This document shows, piece by piece, positions 35,716-45,185 of a stretch of 64,000 nucleotides of DNA. The DNA is from Flavobacterium sp. CF108 (GTDB lineage Bacteria > Bacteroidota > Bacteroidia > Flavobacteriales > Flavobacteriaceae): assembly GCF_900129795.1 (NCBI RefSeq), contig NZ_FQWW01000001.1, forward strand, positions 744,001 to 808,000, written 5' to 3'. Numbering within the stretch: position 1 is the first letter of the stretch; each line of letters begins with the position of its first letter. The notes beneath the pieces are model-generated. The model was not told where the DNA came from. It was given only the letters and a program-made list of their open reading frames with translations, and did no database searches. Position numbers and translations under genes: made by a program.

Positions 35716-37341
35716 ATGAAATCTAATACCTTCAATTATATATTAATTCTTCTAATAATTCTAAATATAAATCCAGCGATCGCCCAAAAAACAGCTGACA
35801 AAAAATGGTGGAAAGAATCCGTTTTTTATCAAATCTATATGCCGAGTTATGCCGACAGTAACGGAGATGGATATGGCGATTTTAAAGGAATGACCCAAAA
35901 ATTAGATTATCTAAAAGAATTAGGTATAAAGGGTATTTGGCTTACGCCTTTCCTTACTTCTCCAAAAGTGGATAACGGTTATGATATTGCCAATTATTAT
36001 GAAGTAGATCCTACGTATGGCACTAAAGCTGATTTTGATATTTTTTTAAAAGAAGCTCATAAAAGAGGAATAAAAGTAATTATAGATATGGTTTTAAATC
36101 ATACTTCTACAGATTGTAAATGGTTTCAGGAATCGAGAAAATCAAAAGACAATCCGTATCGGGATTATTATATCTGGAAGGATGAACCGAATAATTGGGA
36201 ATCTTTTTTTGGAGGTACAGCTTGGGAAAAAGATGCACCAACCAATCAATATTACTATCATAAATTTGATAAAAGAATGGCCGATTTGAACTGGTCAAAT
36301 CCAAAAGTTGTTGCTGAGGTTCAAAAAATACTTCGCTTTTGGCTTGATGCCGGTGTAGATGGTTTCCGATTAGATGTAATAAACTTCCTGACGACTAACG
36401 GTATTACAAAAGATAATCCGATAAAAAACGGGCAGCAGGAACACCTAAACGACATTGATCAGGAAGGTGTAAAAAATGCCATGAAAATTATAAAATCGAC
36501 CGTAAATGAATACGATAATCGTTTTATTGTGGGAGAAATTGGGAGCGATAAAATCGAAGTTTTAAAACAATACCAATCGCAGGATTTATTAGATGTTGTT
36601 TTTAATTTCAATTTTGGAAGTATAAAAGAATTTTCGACCCAGCGTATTTTTGACGAATTGCAAAGCATGGAAAAAAATATGAGTAATTATCCCACTTTGT
36701 TTTTTGGAAGCCATGATATGCCCAGAATGATCGACAGGCTCGCAGACGGAAATACAGACAGAGCCACCGCCCTCGCTGCTTTAATACTTACCGCAAAAGG
36801 AGTTCCGTTTATTTATTATGGCGAAGAAATTGGCATGCATAATATTATGGCCAAAAACATAAATGAAATGGTCGATATACAAGGCAGAACCCATTATCAA
36901 TTGGCAATAGCAAAAGGCAAAAACGACAAAGAAGCACTTCTTGAAGGAAACGAACACAATCGCGATAAATCCCGAAGCCCAATGCAATGGAACGGAGAAG
37001 CGTTTGCAGGATTTTCAACAGAAAAAAGCTGGATTAAAATCAGTCCCAATTATAAAGAAATAAATGTTGCAGCTTTAAAAACTCAAAAAAAATCTATTCT
37101 TAACAGTTATAAAAAACTGACTGCTTTACGAAATAAAGAAAAAGTTTTGCAATATGGAAGTTATGATAATCTGGAACTTCAGGGAGATCAAATTTCTTTC
37201 ACAAGATCTTTTGAGGGCGAAAAAATCACGATTATAATCAACTTTGGTATAAAAAAAGAAATAACACTGCCTGCGAATGTCAAAGTATTAATGGGAAGCA
37301 AAATTCTAAAACCCAATAGTTTTATTATTTATAAAAATTAG
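35716..37341 (+). CDS. Secreted GH13 alpha-glucosidase/amylase-type enzyme
   Basis: 541 residues with signal peptide (ends PAIAQ). GH13 regions: I DMVLNHTS, II GFRLDVINF (nucleophile Asp220), III VGEIGSD (acid/base Glu274), IV FFGSHDMPR (Asp334, Ser in place of the common Asn before His). YGDFKGMTQKLDYLKELG and YYGEEIGM fit the oligo-1,6-glucosidase/alpha-glucosidase branch. I chose ATG at 35716 because the signal peptide begins there; the frame start at 35671 falls in a palindromic repeat. Probably periplasmic. Confidence 0.92.
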   Translation: MKSNTFNYILILLIILNINPAIAQKTADKKWWKESVFYQIYMPSYADSNGDGYGDFKGMTQKLDYLKELGIKGIWLTPFLTSPKVDNGYDIANYYEVDPTYGTKADFDIFLKEAHKRGIKVIIDMVLNHTSTDCKWFQESRKSKDNPYRDYYIWKDEPNNWESFFGGTAWEKDAPTNQYYYHKFDKRMADLNWSNPKVVAEVQKILRFWLDAGVDGFRLDVINFLTTNGITKDNPIKNGQQEHLNDIDQEGVKNAMKIIKSTVNEYDNRFIVGEIGSDKIEVLKQYQSQDLLDVVFNFNFGSIKEFSTQRIFDELQSMEKNMSNYPTLFFGSHDMPRMIDRLADGNTDRATALAALILTAKGVPFIYYGEEIGMHNIMAKNINEMVDIQGRTHYQLAIAKGKNDKEALLEGNEHNRDKSRSPMQWNGEAFAGFSTEKSWIKISPNYKEINVAALKTQKKSILNSYKKLTALRNKEKVLQYGSYDNLELQGDQISFTRSFEGEKITIIINFGIKKEITLPANVKVLMGSKILKPNSFIIYKN

Positions 37342-37347
37342 TTTTCA

Positions 37348-37425
37348 TCCTGCAAGGTTTTCGAAACCTTGTAGGTATGGTTCTAAAATAGTTAAGACCT
37401 ACAAGGTTTCGAAAACCTTGCAGGA
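37348..37425. repeat. Inverted repeat, 29-bp perfect arms, between convergent GH13 genes
   Basis: Arms 37348-37376 and 37397-37425 are exact reverse complements; each arm also contains its own AAGGTTTTCGAAACCTT palindrome. A 20-base interval separates them. It may terminate both convergent genes, although the T-tracts are weak. Confidence 0.88.
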
Positions 37426-37454
37426 CTAGCAAATCTGACAAGTTTAATTGTCGA

Positions 37455-39326
37455 CTATTTCACTTCATAAATAAAAGATTCAGATGGTTTTATTTTAACT
37501 CTTGCCGAACCTTCACCATTTTTCACAGTAAAATAGATTTTATTCTCAGAATATAATTTATCAACAAGCACATACGAACCATCTTTTAAATTCCATTTTG
37601 AAATAACATCCGCAGGAATTTTTAAATCAAACTCACTTGTTTTTTCTGAAGAGAAATTAGCAATTATAATCAGTTTTTGATTTTCAGACCAACGAACAAT
37701 TGAATAAATCAATTCATCATAATTGGCTGTATTTTGACGATTTACCGATTGAATTTCCTGAAAACTTCCCATTAAAGCCGGGCTTTTTATAGAAAAATTC
37801 AATAATCGTTTGTAAAAATCTCTTAATTGTTTTTCAGAATCAGATAATTGTCCGCCGTCAAATTTTCCTTCATTCATCCATCTTTGATGATTTGGAACTC
37901 CGATATAATCGAAAATAGAAGTTCTGGAATGCGTTCCGAAACCAGCATTTTCATTTCCGGCCTCTCCTACTTCCTGTCCAAAATAAACCATTGTTGGCGA
38001 AGTACTCAAAGTTGTTGAAACTACCATTAAAGGTTTTCCTCTTTCTGGAGTTCCCGCAAATTCAGGACTTGCTAAACGCTGTTCATCATGATTATCTAAA
38101 AAATGAAGCATATGATGTTCAATATCTGCCATTCCTTTTTGAATATCAGATAATCCATCTGGAGAAGATTTTCCGCGAATAATATCTTTCAGTTTATCAT
38201 ACGTTTCTACTTTATCATACAAATAATCCATTTTTCCTAAACGAATGTAATTTCTGTATTCATTTGGATTATAAACTTCTGCCAATAAAAAAGCATCTGG
38301 ATTTTTCATTTTGATTGCAGAATTCATGTAACTCCAAAATTCGTACGGAACCATTTCTGCCATATCGTAACGGAAACCATCAACACCTTTTGCTGTCCAG
38401 TATAAAGCTATTGATCTAAATTTTTTCCACGAATCCGGTACCTTTTTATCCTGCCAAAACGCAAAATGTTCTTGATATGATTTTTGGTCAAAACCAGCCG
38501 GAAGTTCCGGAAAATCTTTCGAACCATCGGGACGAACTCCATAATTTACTTTTACAGTTTCGTACCAATCGTTTTGATCCGGTTTTACTTTACGCGAACC
38601 ATTTCCTGTCCACTTTGCAGGATTTTCGTCAAAAACGCCATCAACAAGAGCATTTTTTTCTCCGTTTAACGGAATATCACCATCGGGAATTTCGAAATGT
38701 ACATTTGGAATATAGTAGAAATTATTATCTCGTTTATATTCTACATTCACATCATCATCGGCACCAAAATCTCTCACGCCTTCAGGATTATTTTTCCCTT
38801 CGTATTTACGTGCAATATGATTCGGAACAATATCTATAATTAATTTTAATCCCGCTTTATGTGTACGTGCGATTAAAGCCTCAAATTCTTGTAATCTATT
38901 GGCAGGATTTACTGCCAAATCAGGATTTACATTATAATAATCTTTTACAGCATATGGCGAACCCGCACGGCCTTTTACCACTTCAGGATCGTCATTTGAG
39001 ATTCCGTAAGCCGTATAATCATGAACCAAAGCATGATAAGGTACGCCGGTATACCAAATATATGTTACACCTAAATCCTTAATTTCGTGAAGTGCTTTAT
39101 CTGTAAAATCATTAAACTTTCCCACTCCGTTTTCTTCAATAGTTCCCCACGGTTTATTGGTTTTGTTTTTATTTCCGAATAAACGGGTAAAAACCTGGTA
39201 TACAACAATTTTATGATCTTTTGAATTTTCTTCTTTTACTTCACTCATTTTTAAATCTTTTGTTTTACAACCCGAAAACAACATTGCTGAGGCCATTCCC
39301 GCTGCAATAAATTTACTTTTTATCAT
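37455..39326 (-). CDS. GH13 alpha-amylase-type lipoprotein
   Basis: 623 residues with lipobox LFSGC (Cys20), so probably surface- or membrane-anchored, like SusG of the starch system. GH13 regions: I DIVPNHIA, II GFRYDMAEM (nucleophile Asp321), III LLAEVYNP (acid/base Glu350), IV FLDNHDEQR (Asp414). A ~150-residue insert with many Asp/Asn (DDDVNVEY, KPDQNDWYE) follows region I. Ends with a beta domain. It converges on the other GH13 gene, so it has its own promoter but likely belongs to the same locus. Confidence 0.93.
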   Translation of the reverse strand: MIKSKFIAAGMASAMLFSGCKTKDLKMSEVKEENSKDHKIVVYQVFTRLFGNKNKTNKPWGTIEENGVGKFNDFTDKALHEIKDLGVTYIWYTGVPYHALVHDYTAYGISNDDPEVVKGRAGSPYAVKDYYNVNPDLAVNPANRLQEFEALIARTHKAGLKLIIDIVPNHIARKYEGKNNPEGVRDFGADDDVNVEYKRDNNFYYIPNVHFEIPDGDIPLNGEKNALVDGVFDENPAKWTGNGSRKVKPDQNDWYETVKVNYGVRPDGSKDFPELPAGFDQKSYQEHFAFWQDKKVPDSWKKFRSIALYWTAKGVDGFRYDMAEMVPYEFWSYMNSAIKMKNPDAFLLAEVYNPNEYRNYIRLGKMDYLYDKVETYDKLKDIIRGKSSPDGLSDIQKGMADIEHHMLHFLDNHDEQRLASPEFAGTPERGKPLMVVSTTLSTSPTMVYFGQEVGEAGNENAGFGTHSRTSIFDYIGVPNHQRWMNEGKFDGGQLSDSEKQLRDFYKRLLNFSIKSPALMGSFQEIQSVNRQNTANYDELIYSIVRWSENQKLIIIANFSSEKTSEFDLKIPADVISKWNLKDGSYVLVDKLYSENKIYFTVKNGEGSARVKIKPSESFIYEVK

Positions 39327-39683
39327 AGTTTTTTAAATCTAAACGTATCTTTTTTCGGAACTAGAAATCTAAATCCAATTCCTAAATTTAGTTTATTTTT
39401 TATAACTCTAAAGAATGCCATTTCAATTTATCATTTCACAATAACGAAATCGTTAACTACAACGTGAGAGTTCATAGTTTTGTTGATAAATTACGTTGGG
39501 GTTCAAAGCAGCAAAGGTTCAAAGGAACAAAGGCTTTAAAATCTGAAAAAACTTTGAGTCTTTGCCACTTTGAACCTTTGTACCTTTTGTATCTTTGAGC
39601 CTCTGAACCTAAAAAGATAAATTAATGCTAATAACAATCTAAGGTTGTATCCTTTTTTATAAATTTGACAAAAATTTAATCAC
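39327..39683. repeat. 357-bp divergent intergenic region with word-like repeats
   Basis: Between the GH13 lipoprotein and the OstA-like gene. No gene found. The left half is plain AT-rich DNA that should carry the GH13 promoter. From 39498 to 39610 it consists of AGGTTCAAAG/CTTTGAACC words in both orientations (for example GGTTCAAAGGAACAAAGGC and CTTTGAACCTTTGTACC). Confidence 0.7.
39569..39597 (+). promoter_or_regulatory. Promoter match inside the CTTTGAACC repeat, before the OstA-like gene
   Basis: TTTG at 39569-39572, 17 bases, TATCTTTG at 39590-39597: a full match to the Bacteroidota consensus, formed by repeat words. A second -7-like box, TAAATTTG, is at 39660-39667, 17 bases before the start, but without a matching -33. 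Confidence 0.55.
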
Positions 39684-41360
39684 TTGAAGAAATTACTCTT
39701 TTTTATATCTTGTCTGCTTTTATTAAGTGTTCAAATCATTTCTGCGCAAGCACCAAAAAAAGTGCAGGGACCAAAAAAAATCAACATAGAACATTCTGAT
39801 TATTTAGATGTGGATCAAGCTACAGCTCCTGATGCAGTCTTGCTTACCGGAAACGTAAAAGTAAACCACGACGGAGTAGTTCTTACTTGTAATAAAGCGT
39901 ATTATTTTCAGAAAGAAAATTATCTTAAAGCCTTTGGTAATGTACAATTAGTACAAGGCGACACTTTATTTTTAAATAGTAAATATGCTGAATACAGCGG
40001 AAATATAAAAAAGGCTTTCGCAACCGGAGACGCTGTGATGACTTCACCAGATGCTACTTTGCAAACGGACACTATTAATTTTGACCGAAACACTCAGGAA
40101 GTTTTTTATAATACAAAAGGAACAATTATCAATAAAGACAATACTTTAGTGAGTAAATCAGGAAAGTATTTTGTAGCCGAGAAAAAATTTCAGTTTTTGA
40201 CAGAAGTTACGATTACGAATCCTAAATATGTTATAAAATCAAATCATTTAGATTATTACAGTAATTCCGGGCATACGTATTTACTTGGTCCATCAACAAT
40301 TACGAGTAAAACAAATTATATTTATACCGAAAAAGGGTTTTATGACACCAAGAAAAACCTCGCTCACTTTTTACGGAAATCATACATAAAATACGACGAC
40401 CGACTCATTGAAGGAGATAGTTTATTTTATAATCGAAATACCGAATTTGCTTCGGCAACGCGAAATGTAAAAATCACGGATTCTATTAATAAAGGGCTTG
40501 TAAAAGGGCATTATGCGGAGATTTACAAACTAAAAGATTCGATGTTTGTTACCAAAAGAGCCGTTGCTATTAATTTAGTCGAAAACGATTCTGTTTACAT
40601 TCACGGACAAAAATTAATGGTTACCGGAAAAGAAGGCGAACGAATTTTGAGAGCGTTTAAAAATGTTCGTTTTTATAAAACCGACATGAGCGGAAAATGT
40701 GATTCGATACATTCAAATTCTAAAACAGCTTTAACAAAACTAATTGGAAGTCCAATTTTGTGGAACGGCGAGAGCCAGATTACAGGTGATTTAATGCATT
40801 TAATTGGCGATAACAATACCAAAAAATTAGATTCATTAAAAGTTATTAATAACACTTTCCTCATCTCCAAGGACACTTTAGGAACCGGATATAATCAGGT
40901 CAAGGGACTCAATTTATTTGGAAAGTTTAAAGAAGGAAAACTCCACGATGTTGACGTCGTCAAAAATACCGAAGTCGTCTATTTTATGCGGAATGACGCC
41001 AATGAATTAATCGGAATTAATAAAAATGTCAGCAGTAAAATAAACCTGATTCTCGAGAATAATGCCGTAGAAACGATTACGTTTTTTAATCGTGTTGACG
41101 GAGATATTTTCCCCGAAGAAGATTTGCCTGAAAATGCCCGTAAACTGCGAGGTTTTGTCTGGCGTGGTGACGAAAGAATAAAATCGAAAGACGATATTTT
41201 TACTGCCGAAGAAAATGAAATGAACGACAAATTAGTCAAAGAAGGAAAAGAACAGGAAGAAAAAGATAAAAACGTTCCTATGAAAGTCAGAAAAGAGACT
41301 TTGAATTACGACAAGAAAAAACCAGCCGTGAAAGCAGAAACGAAACCTAAAGTTAAATAG
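39684..41360 (+). CDS. OstA/LptA-like envelope protein
   Basis: 558 residues with signal peptide (ends IISAQ). The body is a series of repeating beta strands with OstA-N texts (LLTGNVKVNHDGVVLTCNKA, then KAFGNVQLVQGDTLFLNS), the fold of LptA and the LptD N-terminus that carries lipopolysaccharide across the periplasm. The C-terminal ~60 residues are charged and low-complexity (KEGKEQEEKDKN). Longer than E. coli LptA (~185) and with no LptD barrel, so a periplasmic part of the lipid export system is the likely role. The start is TTG at 39684; no ATG gives an intact signal. Confidence 0.8.
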   Translation: MKKLLFFISCLLLLSVQIISAQAPKKVQGPKKINIEHSDYLDVDQATAPDAVLLTGNVKVNHDGVVLTCNKAYYFQKENYLKAFGNVQLVQGDTLFLNSKYAEYSGNIKKAFATGDAVMTSPDATLQTDTINFDRNTQEVFYNTKGTIINKDNTLVSKSGKYFVAEKKFQFLTEVTITNPKYVIKSNHLDYYSNSGHTYLLGPSTITSKTNYIYTEKGFYDTKKNLAHFLRKSYIKYDDRLIEGDSLFYNRNTEFASATRNVKITDSINKGLVKGHYAEIYKLKDSMFVTKRAVAINLVENDSVYIHGQKLMVTGKEGERILRAFKNVRFYKTDMSGKCDSIHSNSKTALTKLIGSPILWNGESQITGDLMHLIGDNNTKKLDSLKVINNTFLISKDTLGTGYNQVKGLNLFGKFKEGKLHDVDVVKNTEVVYFMRNDANELIGINKNVSSKINLILENNAVETITFFNRVDGDIFPEEDLPENARKLRGFVWRGDERIKSKDDIFTAEENEMNDKLVKEGKEQEEKDKNVPMKVRKETLNYDKKKPAVKAETKPKVK

Positions 41361-41623
41361 TTTTCAGTCGCAGTCGCGGTCGCAGTTTTCAGAAACCTCA
41401 AACAAACTTTTAATTTTCAGTCTCAGCTTTGCGATCTTTGCATTAAAATGTAATCTTAATTTTAACCTTACAAACTTTGCGTAAATCTTTGCGATCTTTG
41501 TGTTAAAATAAGTTGCAGTTTTCAGTTTCAGTATTCAGTCGCAGTCTCAGTTTTCAGCAACTTGAAACCTAAAACAAAAACCTCAGAACCTTAGTACCTT
41601 TGTCACTTTGAACCTTAAAAAAA
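41361..41623. repeat. Word-like degenerate repeats
   Basis: 263 bp holding TTTTCAGTCGCAGTCGCAG-type text twice (41361-41420, 41516-41560), CTTTGCGATCTTTGC words (41425-41505), and a CCTTAGTACCTTTGTCAC text (41588-41606) with a TACCTTTG box at 41595-41602 before the aminotransferase. No gene. Confidence 0.65.
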
Positions 41624-42817
41624 ATGAACCCAGATTTTATAAAATACCAGGCACAAACTTCTCCTTATCCTTTAGGAATGGAAGTTTCGCACGCCATTGG
41701 ATCATACATATACGATACAAACGATAAAAAATATTTAGACTTTGTTGCCGGAGTTTCGGCTTGTACACTTGGGCATCAGCATCCCAGAGTGAATCAGGCC
41801 ATAAAAGATCAGTTAGACAAATATTCACATGTAATGGTTTACGGAGAATATTCGCAGAGTCCGGCAGTGCAGTATTGCAAATTAATGGCCTCACTCCTTC
41901 CAGAATCTCTAAACAAAACGTATTTAGTAAATTCAGGAACAGAAGCAATTGAAGGCGCTTTAAAACTAGCCAAAAGAACAACAGGACGCAGTCAGCTTAT
42001 TTCTTGCCATAATGCCTATCACGGAAACACAATGGGTTCTATGAGCGTTATGGGATTTGAAGAACGCAAACGAGCTTTTCGTCCGCTTCTTCCAGATGTA
42101 GATTTTATCACATTTAATAACGAAGCCGATTTAGAGAAAATAACAACAAGAACCGCTGCAATTCTGCTAGAAACAATACAAGGCGGTGCCGGATTTATTC
42201 AGCCGGAAAATAACTTTCTGCAAAAAGTCCGCAAGCGCTGTGATGAAGTTGGAGCGTTGATGATTGTAGATGAAATTCAACCGGGTTTTGGAAGAACCGG
42301 AAAACTTTTTGGTTTTCAAACCTACGATGTTGTACCTGATATTGTCGTTATGGGAAAAGGTATGGGAGGCGGAATGCCTGTAGGCGCTTTTACAGCTTCG
42401 GCCGAAAGAATGGACCTTTTAACCGAAAACCCTAAATTGGGACACATTACCACATTTGGAGGTCATCCTGTCATTGCGTCAGCTTGTTTGGCTACTTTGC
42501 AGGAATTAACTGAGACAAATTTAATGCAGGAAGCCTTAGAAAAGGAAAAACTGTTCAGATCGCTTTTGGTACATCCTTTGATAAAGGAAGTTAGAGGAAA
42601 GGGATTAATGCTTGCAGCAATGACAGAAACGGCAGAAATAACGAATCAGGTTATTCTAAACTGCCAGGACAAAGGGCTAATACTGTTTTGGCTTTTGTTT
42701 GAAGGATGTGCTATCCGGATAACGCCGCCGCTTACCATTTCTGAAGAAGAAATAAGAGAAGGATGTTCCATAATTTTAAATGTTATGGATGAAATATTAA
42801 AAGCGGGCAATAATTAA
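41624..42817 (+). CDS. Class III PLP-dependent aminotransferase
   Basis: 397 residues, fold type I. PLP Lys is in the text VVMGKGMGGGMPVGAF (about residues 245-260); the Asp pairing with the pyridine nitrogen is in VDEIQPGFGRTG; NSGTEAIEGALKLAKR and CHNAYHGNTMGSMSV are also typical of ornithine/acetylornithine-type enzymes. No arginine or lysine genes are nearby, so the substrate is open. Cytoplasmic; single gene. Confidence 0.9.
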   Translation: MNPDFIKYQAQTSPYPLGMEVSHAIGSYIYDTNDKKYLDFVAGVSACTLGHQHPRVNQAIKDQLDKYSHVMVYGEYSQSPAVQYCKLMASLLPESLNKTYLVNSGTEAIEGALKLAKRTTGRSQLISCHNAYHGNTMGSMSVMGFEERKRAFRPLLPDVDFITFNNEADLEKITTRTAAILLETIQGGAGFIQPENNFLQKVRKRCDEVGALMIVDEIQPGFGRTGKLFGFQTYDVVPDIVVMGKGMGGGMPVGAFTASAERMDLLTENPKLGHITTFGGHPVIASACLATLQELTETNLMQEALEKEKLFRSLLVHPLIKEVRGKGLMLAAMTETAEITNQVILNCQDKGLILFWLLFEGCAIRITPPLTISEEEIREGCSIILNVMDEILKAGNN

Positions 42818-42973
42818 ATAATCTTTTAAAAATCAGAAGATTATAACTAAATTTGGGACGTAAATTCTAAATTCATTGTTAATTAAATTGTTCAAAACAA
42901 TTAATTTTCCCTCCCCACATCAATTATATGGTTGCCTAAATTTATAACAGGCTAATTTCAAATAAAACAAAGT

Positions 42974-44368
42974 ATGCAATTAAGCAACGAAGAAGAAGAT
43001 TATAACCTATCCTTATCGAAATTTGAGTCGATGTTAAAAACTAACAAAGTACTCTTTTTTGATTCTGAAGAATTTGAAGAAATCATTCTTCATTATTTAG
43101 ATATAGGCAAGGCTAATTTAGCAAAAAAGGCCTTAAAACTTGCATTAGACCAACATCCAAAATCTACAGGCTTAAAATTAGTACAAGTAGAAATGCTGGT
43201 TTACGAAGACAAACTTGAAATTGCTGAAAAGCTTTTAAACGAGTTGTATGCAATCGAACCAAACAACGAGGAAATTTATATCCAAAAAGCAAATATTTGT
43301 TCTAAAAGAGATCAACACGAAAAAGCAGTAGAATTACTTAAAATTGCCCTGCAATATACTGATGACTACGCCGACGTGTACAACTTGATTGGAATGGAAT
43401 ATCTTTTTATGGATAATCTTGAACTGGCAAAAGAAAGTTTCATCAAATGTCTTGAGGAAGATTTAGAAGATCAATCTGCCTTATATAACGTGGTTTACTG
43501 TTTTGAATTTTTAGATCAAAACCAGGAAGCTATTGTTTATCTGAACGACTACATCAACAAAAACCCATACAGCGAAATTGCATGGCACCAGCTTGGAAGA
43601 CTGCATTATGGCGTAAAAGAATACGAAAATGCCATTCGTGCTTTTGATTATGCAACCCTAATCGACGATGAGTTTTTAGGTGCATTTATGGAAAAAGCAA
43701 AAGCTTACGAGCGTCTTAAAAAATACAATGAAGCGATTGAAAGCTATAATCGTACCATTGAATTAGACGACGCAACATCGTATGCTTTACTTCGTATTGG
43801 TAAATGTTATGAAAAATTAGGAAATGCTGTAAAAGCACTTCAATATTATAACCAAACTGTGCACGAAGATCCGCTTTTAGATAAAGGCTGGATTGCGATT
43901 ACAGATTTTCATGTTCGCCAAAAGAACTTTCAAAAAGCCTTATTTTTTGTCAATAAAGCATTAGCAATCGACAATCAAAATCGTTTGTATTGGAAACGCT
44001 ACGCAACGATCAATAAACAAATGAACTTTTTTGAAGAAGCTGAATTTGGATACAGAAAAGCGGTTGAGTTTGGAGATTATGCCCTTGATACCTGGTTGTA
44101 TTGGGTTGATATTCTTCAATTTTTAGGAGAATTTGAAAGTGCTATTCAAACCTTGCTTCAGGCATCAGAATATTTTCCGGAAGAAAACGAAATCGAATAT
44201 CGTTTGGCAGGATTATATTTTATGATTCAGGACAATACAAAAGCAAAATTCCACTTAAGCAACGGACTTCGTTTAAACTTTGATAATTATATTCTTATCG
44301 AAGATTTATTTCCGGTTGTATGGACAAAGAAAACAGTTAAAAATTATATCGAAAAACATAGAAAATAA
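42974..44368 (+). CDS. TPR-repeat protein
   Basis: 464 residues made almost wholly of tetratricopeptide repeats of ~34 residues (for example YNEAIESYNRTIELDDATSY, AVKALQYYNQTVHEDPLLD). No signal peptide or membrane segment, so a cytoplasmic scaffold. aroE starts two bases after its stop; the pair is a transcription unit, but no functional link is evident. Confidence 0.88.
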   Translation: MQLSNEEEDYNLSLSKFESMLKTNKVLFFDSEEFEEIILHYLDIGKANLAKKALKLALDQHPKSTGLKLVQVEMLVYEDKLEIAEKLLNELYAIEPNNEEIYIQKANICSKRDQHEKAVELLKIALQYTDDYADVYNLIGMEYLFMDNLELAKESFIKCLEEDLEDQSALYNVVYCFEFLDQNQEAIVYLNDYINKNPYSEIAWHQLGRLHYGVKEYENAIRAFDYATLIDDEFLGAFMEKAKAYERLKKYNEAIESYNRTIELDDATSYALLRIGKCYEKLGNAVKALQYYNQTVHEDPLLDKGWIAITDFHVRQKNFQKALFFVNKALAIDNQNRLYWKRYATINKQMNFFEEAEFGYRKAVEFGDYALDTWLYWVDILQFLGEFESAIQTLLQASEYFPEENEIEYRLAGLYFMIQDNTKAKFHLSNGLRLNFDNYILIEDLFPVVWTKKTVKNYIEKHRK

Positions 44369-44370
44369 TA

Positions 44371-45120
44371 ATGATTGATATTTTAAAAAGGCGTTTTGGC
44401 TTATTGGGCCGTAATATTAGTTACTCATTTTCAAAAGGTTATTTTACAGAAAAATTTAACGACGAAATTTTCGCAGGCAACAGCTACGAAAACTTCGACA
44501 TTGCTGAAATTAACCACTTTACCGGATTATTGAAAAACAATCCAGATTTGAAAGGTTTAAATGTTACGATTCCTTATAAAGAGCAGGTAATTCCTTTTTT
44601 AGATAAACTATCAAAAAAAGCAGCTTTAATTGGTGCTGTAAATACTATTAAGTTTACCAAAAAAGGAAAACTAAAAGGTTACAACACCGATTATTATGGC
44701 TTTAAAAAATCATTAAAACCGTTATTAGAACCGCATCATAAAAAGGCATTGATTCTTGGTACAGGCGGCGCTTCAAAAGGTGTTGCTTTTGCGCTTGATG
44801 AACTTGGTATTCTTTATACTTTTGTTTCTAGGGAAGCAAAAGAAAACATCATTGATTACAATTTAATCAACGCTACAACTTTTGATAACTTTCAAATCAT
44901 AATCAATTGTACGCCAGTTGGCACAAGCCCTAACATAGAAGCTTGTCCTGATCTTCCTTACGAGTTTTTTACAGAAAAACACATCGCATACGATTTGATT
45001 TACAATCCTGCAGAAACTCAATTTCTTAAAAATGCTAAAGAAAGAGGTGCTGTAATTAAAAACGGATATGATATGCTTATTTTTCAGGCAGAGAAAGCCT
45101 GGAAAATCTGGAACAAATAA
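44371..45120 (+). CDS. aroE: Shikimate dehydrogenase
   Basis: Reduces 3-dehydroshikimate to shikimate with NADPH in aromatic amino acid synthesis. 249 residues, slightly short for the family. Motifs: GRNISYSFSKGYF, GLNVTIPYKEQVIPFLD (with catalytic Lys), NTDYYGFKKSL (catalytic Asp), the nucleotide loop LGTGGASKGVA, and INCTPVGTSPN. Cytoplasmic. Confidence 0.94.
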   Translation: MIDILKRRFGLLGRNISYSFSKGYFTEKFNDEIFAGNSYENFDIAEINHFTGLLKNNPDLKGLNVTIPYKEQVIPFLDKLSKKAALIGAVNTIKFTKKGKLKGYNTDYYGFKKSLKPLLEPHHKKALILGTGGASKGVAFALDELGILYTFVSREAKENIIDYNLINATTFDNFQIIINCTPVGTSPNIEACPDLPYEFFTEKHIAYDLIYNPAETQFLKNAKERGAVIKNGYDMLIFQAEKAWKIWNK

Positions 45121-45185
45121 AAAAATACAGAATGTAGGAAATTAAAGTAATTTTTGTAAATTAGTCTACTCATTTGTAGACAATT

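Noticed and set aside
37991..39082. Plus-strand ORFs opposite the GH13 lipoprotein gene
   Set aside because: They are antisense shadows; all GH13 catalytic regions are on the minus strand.
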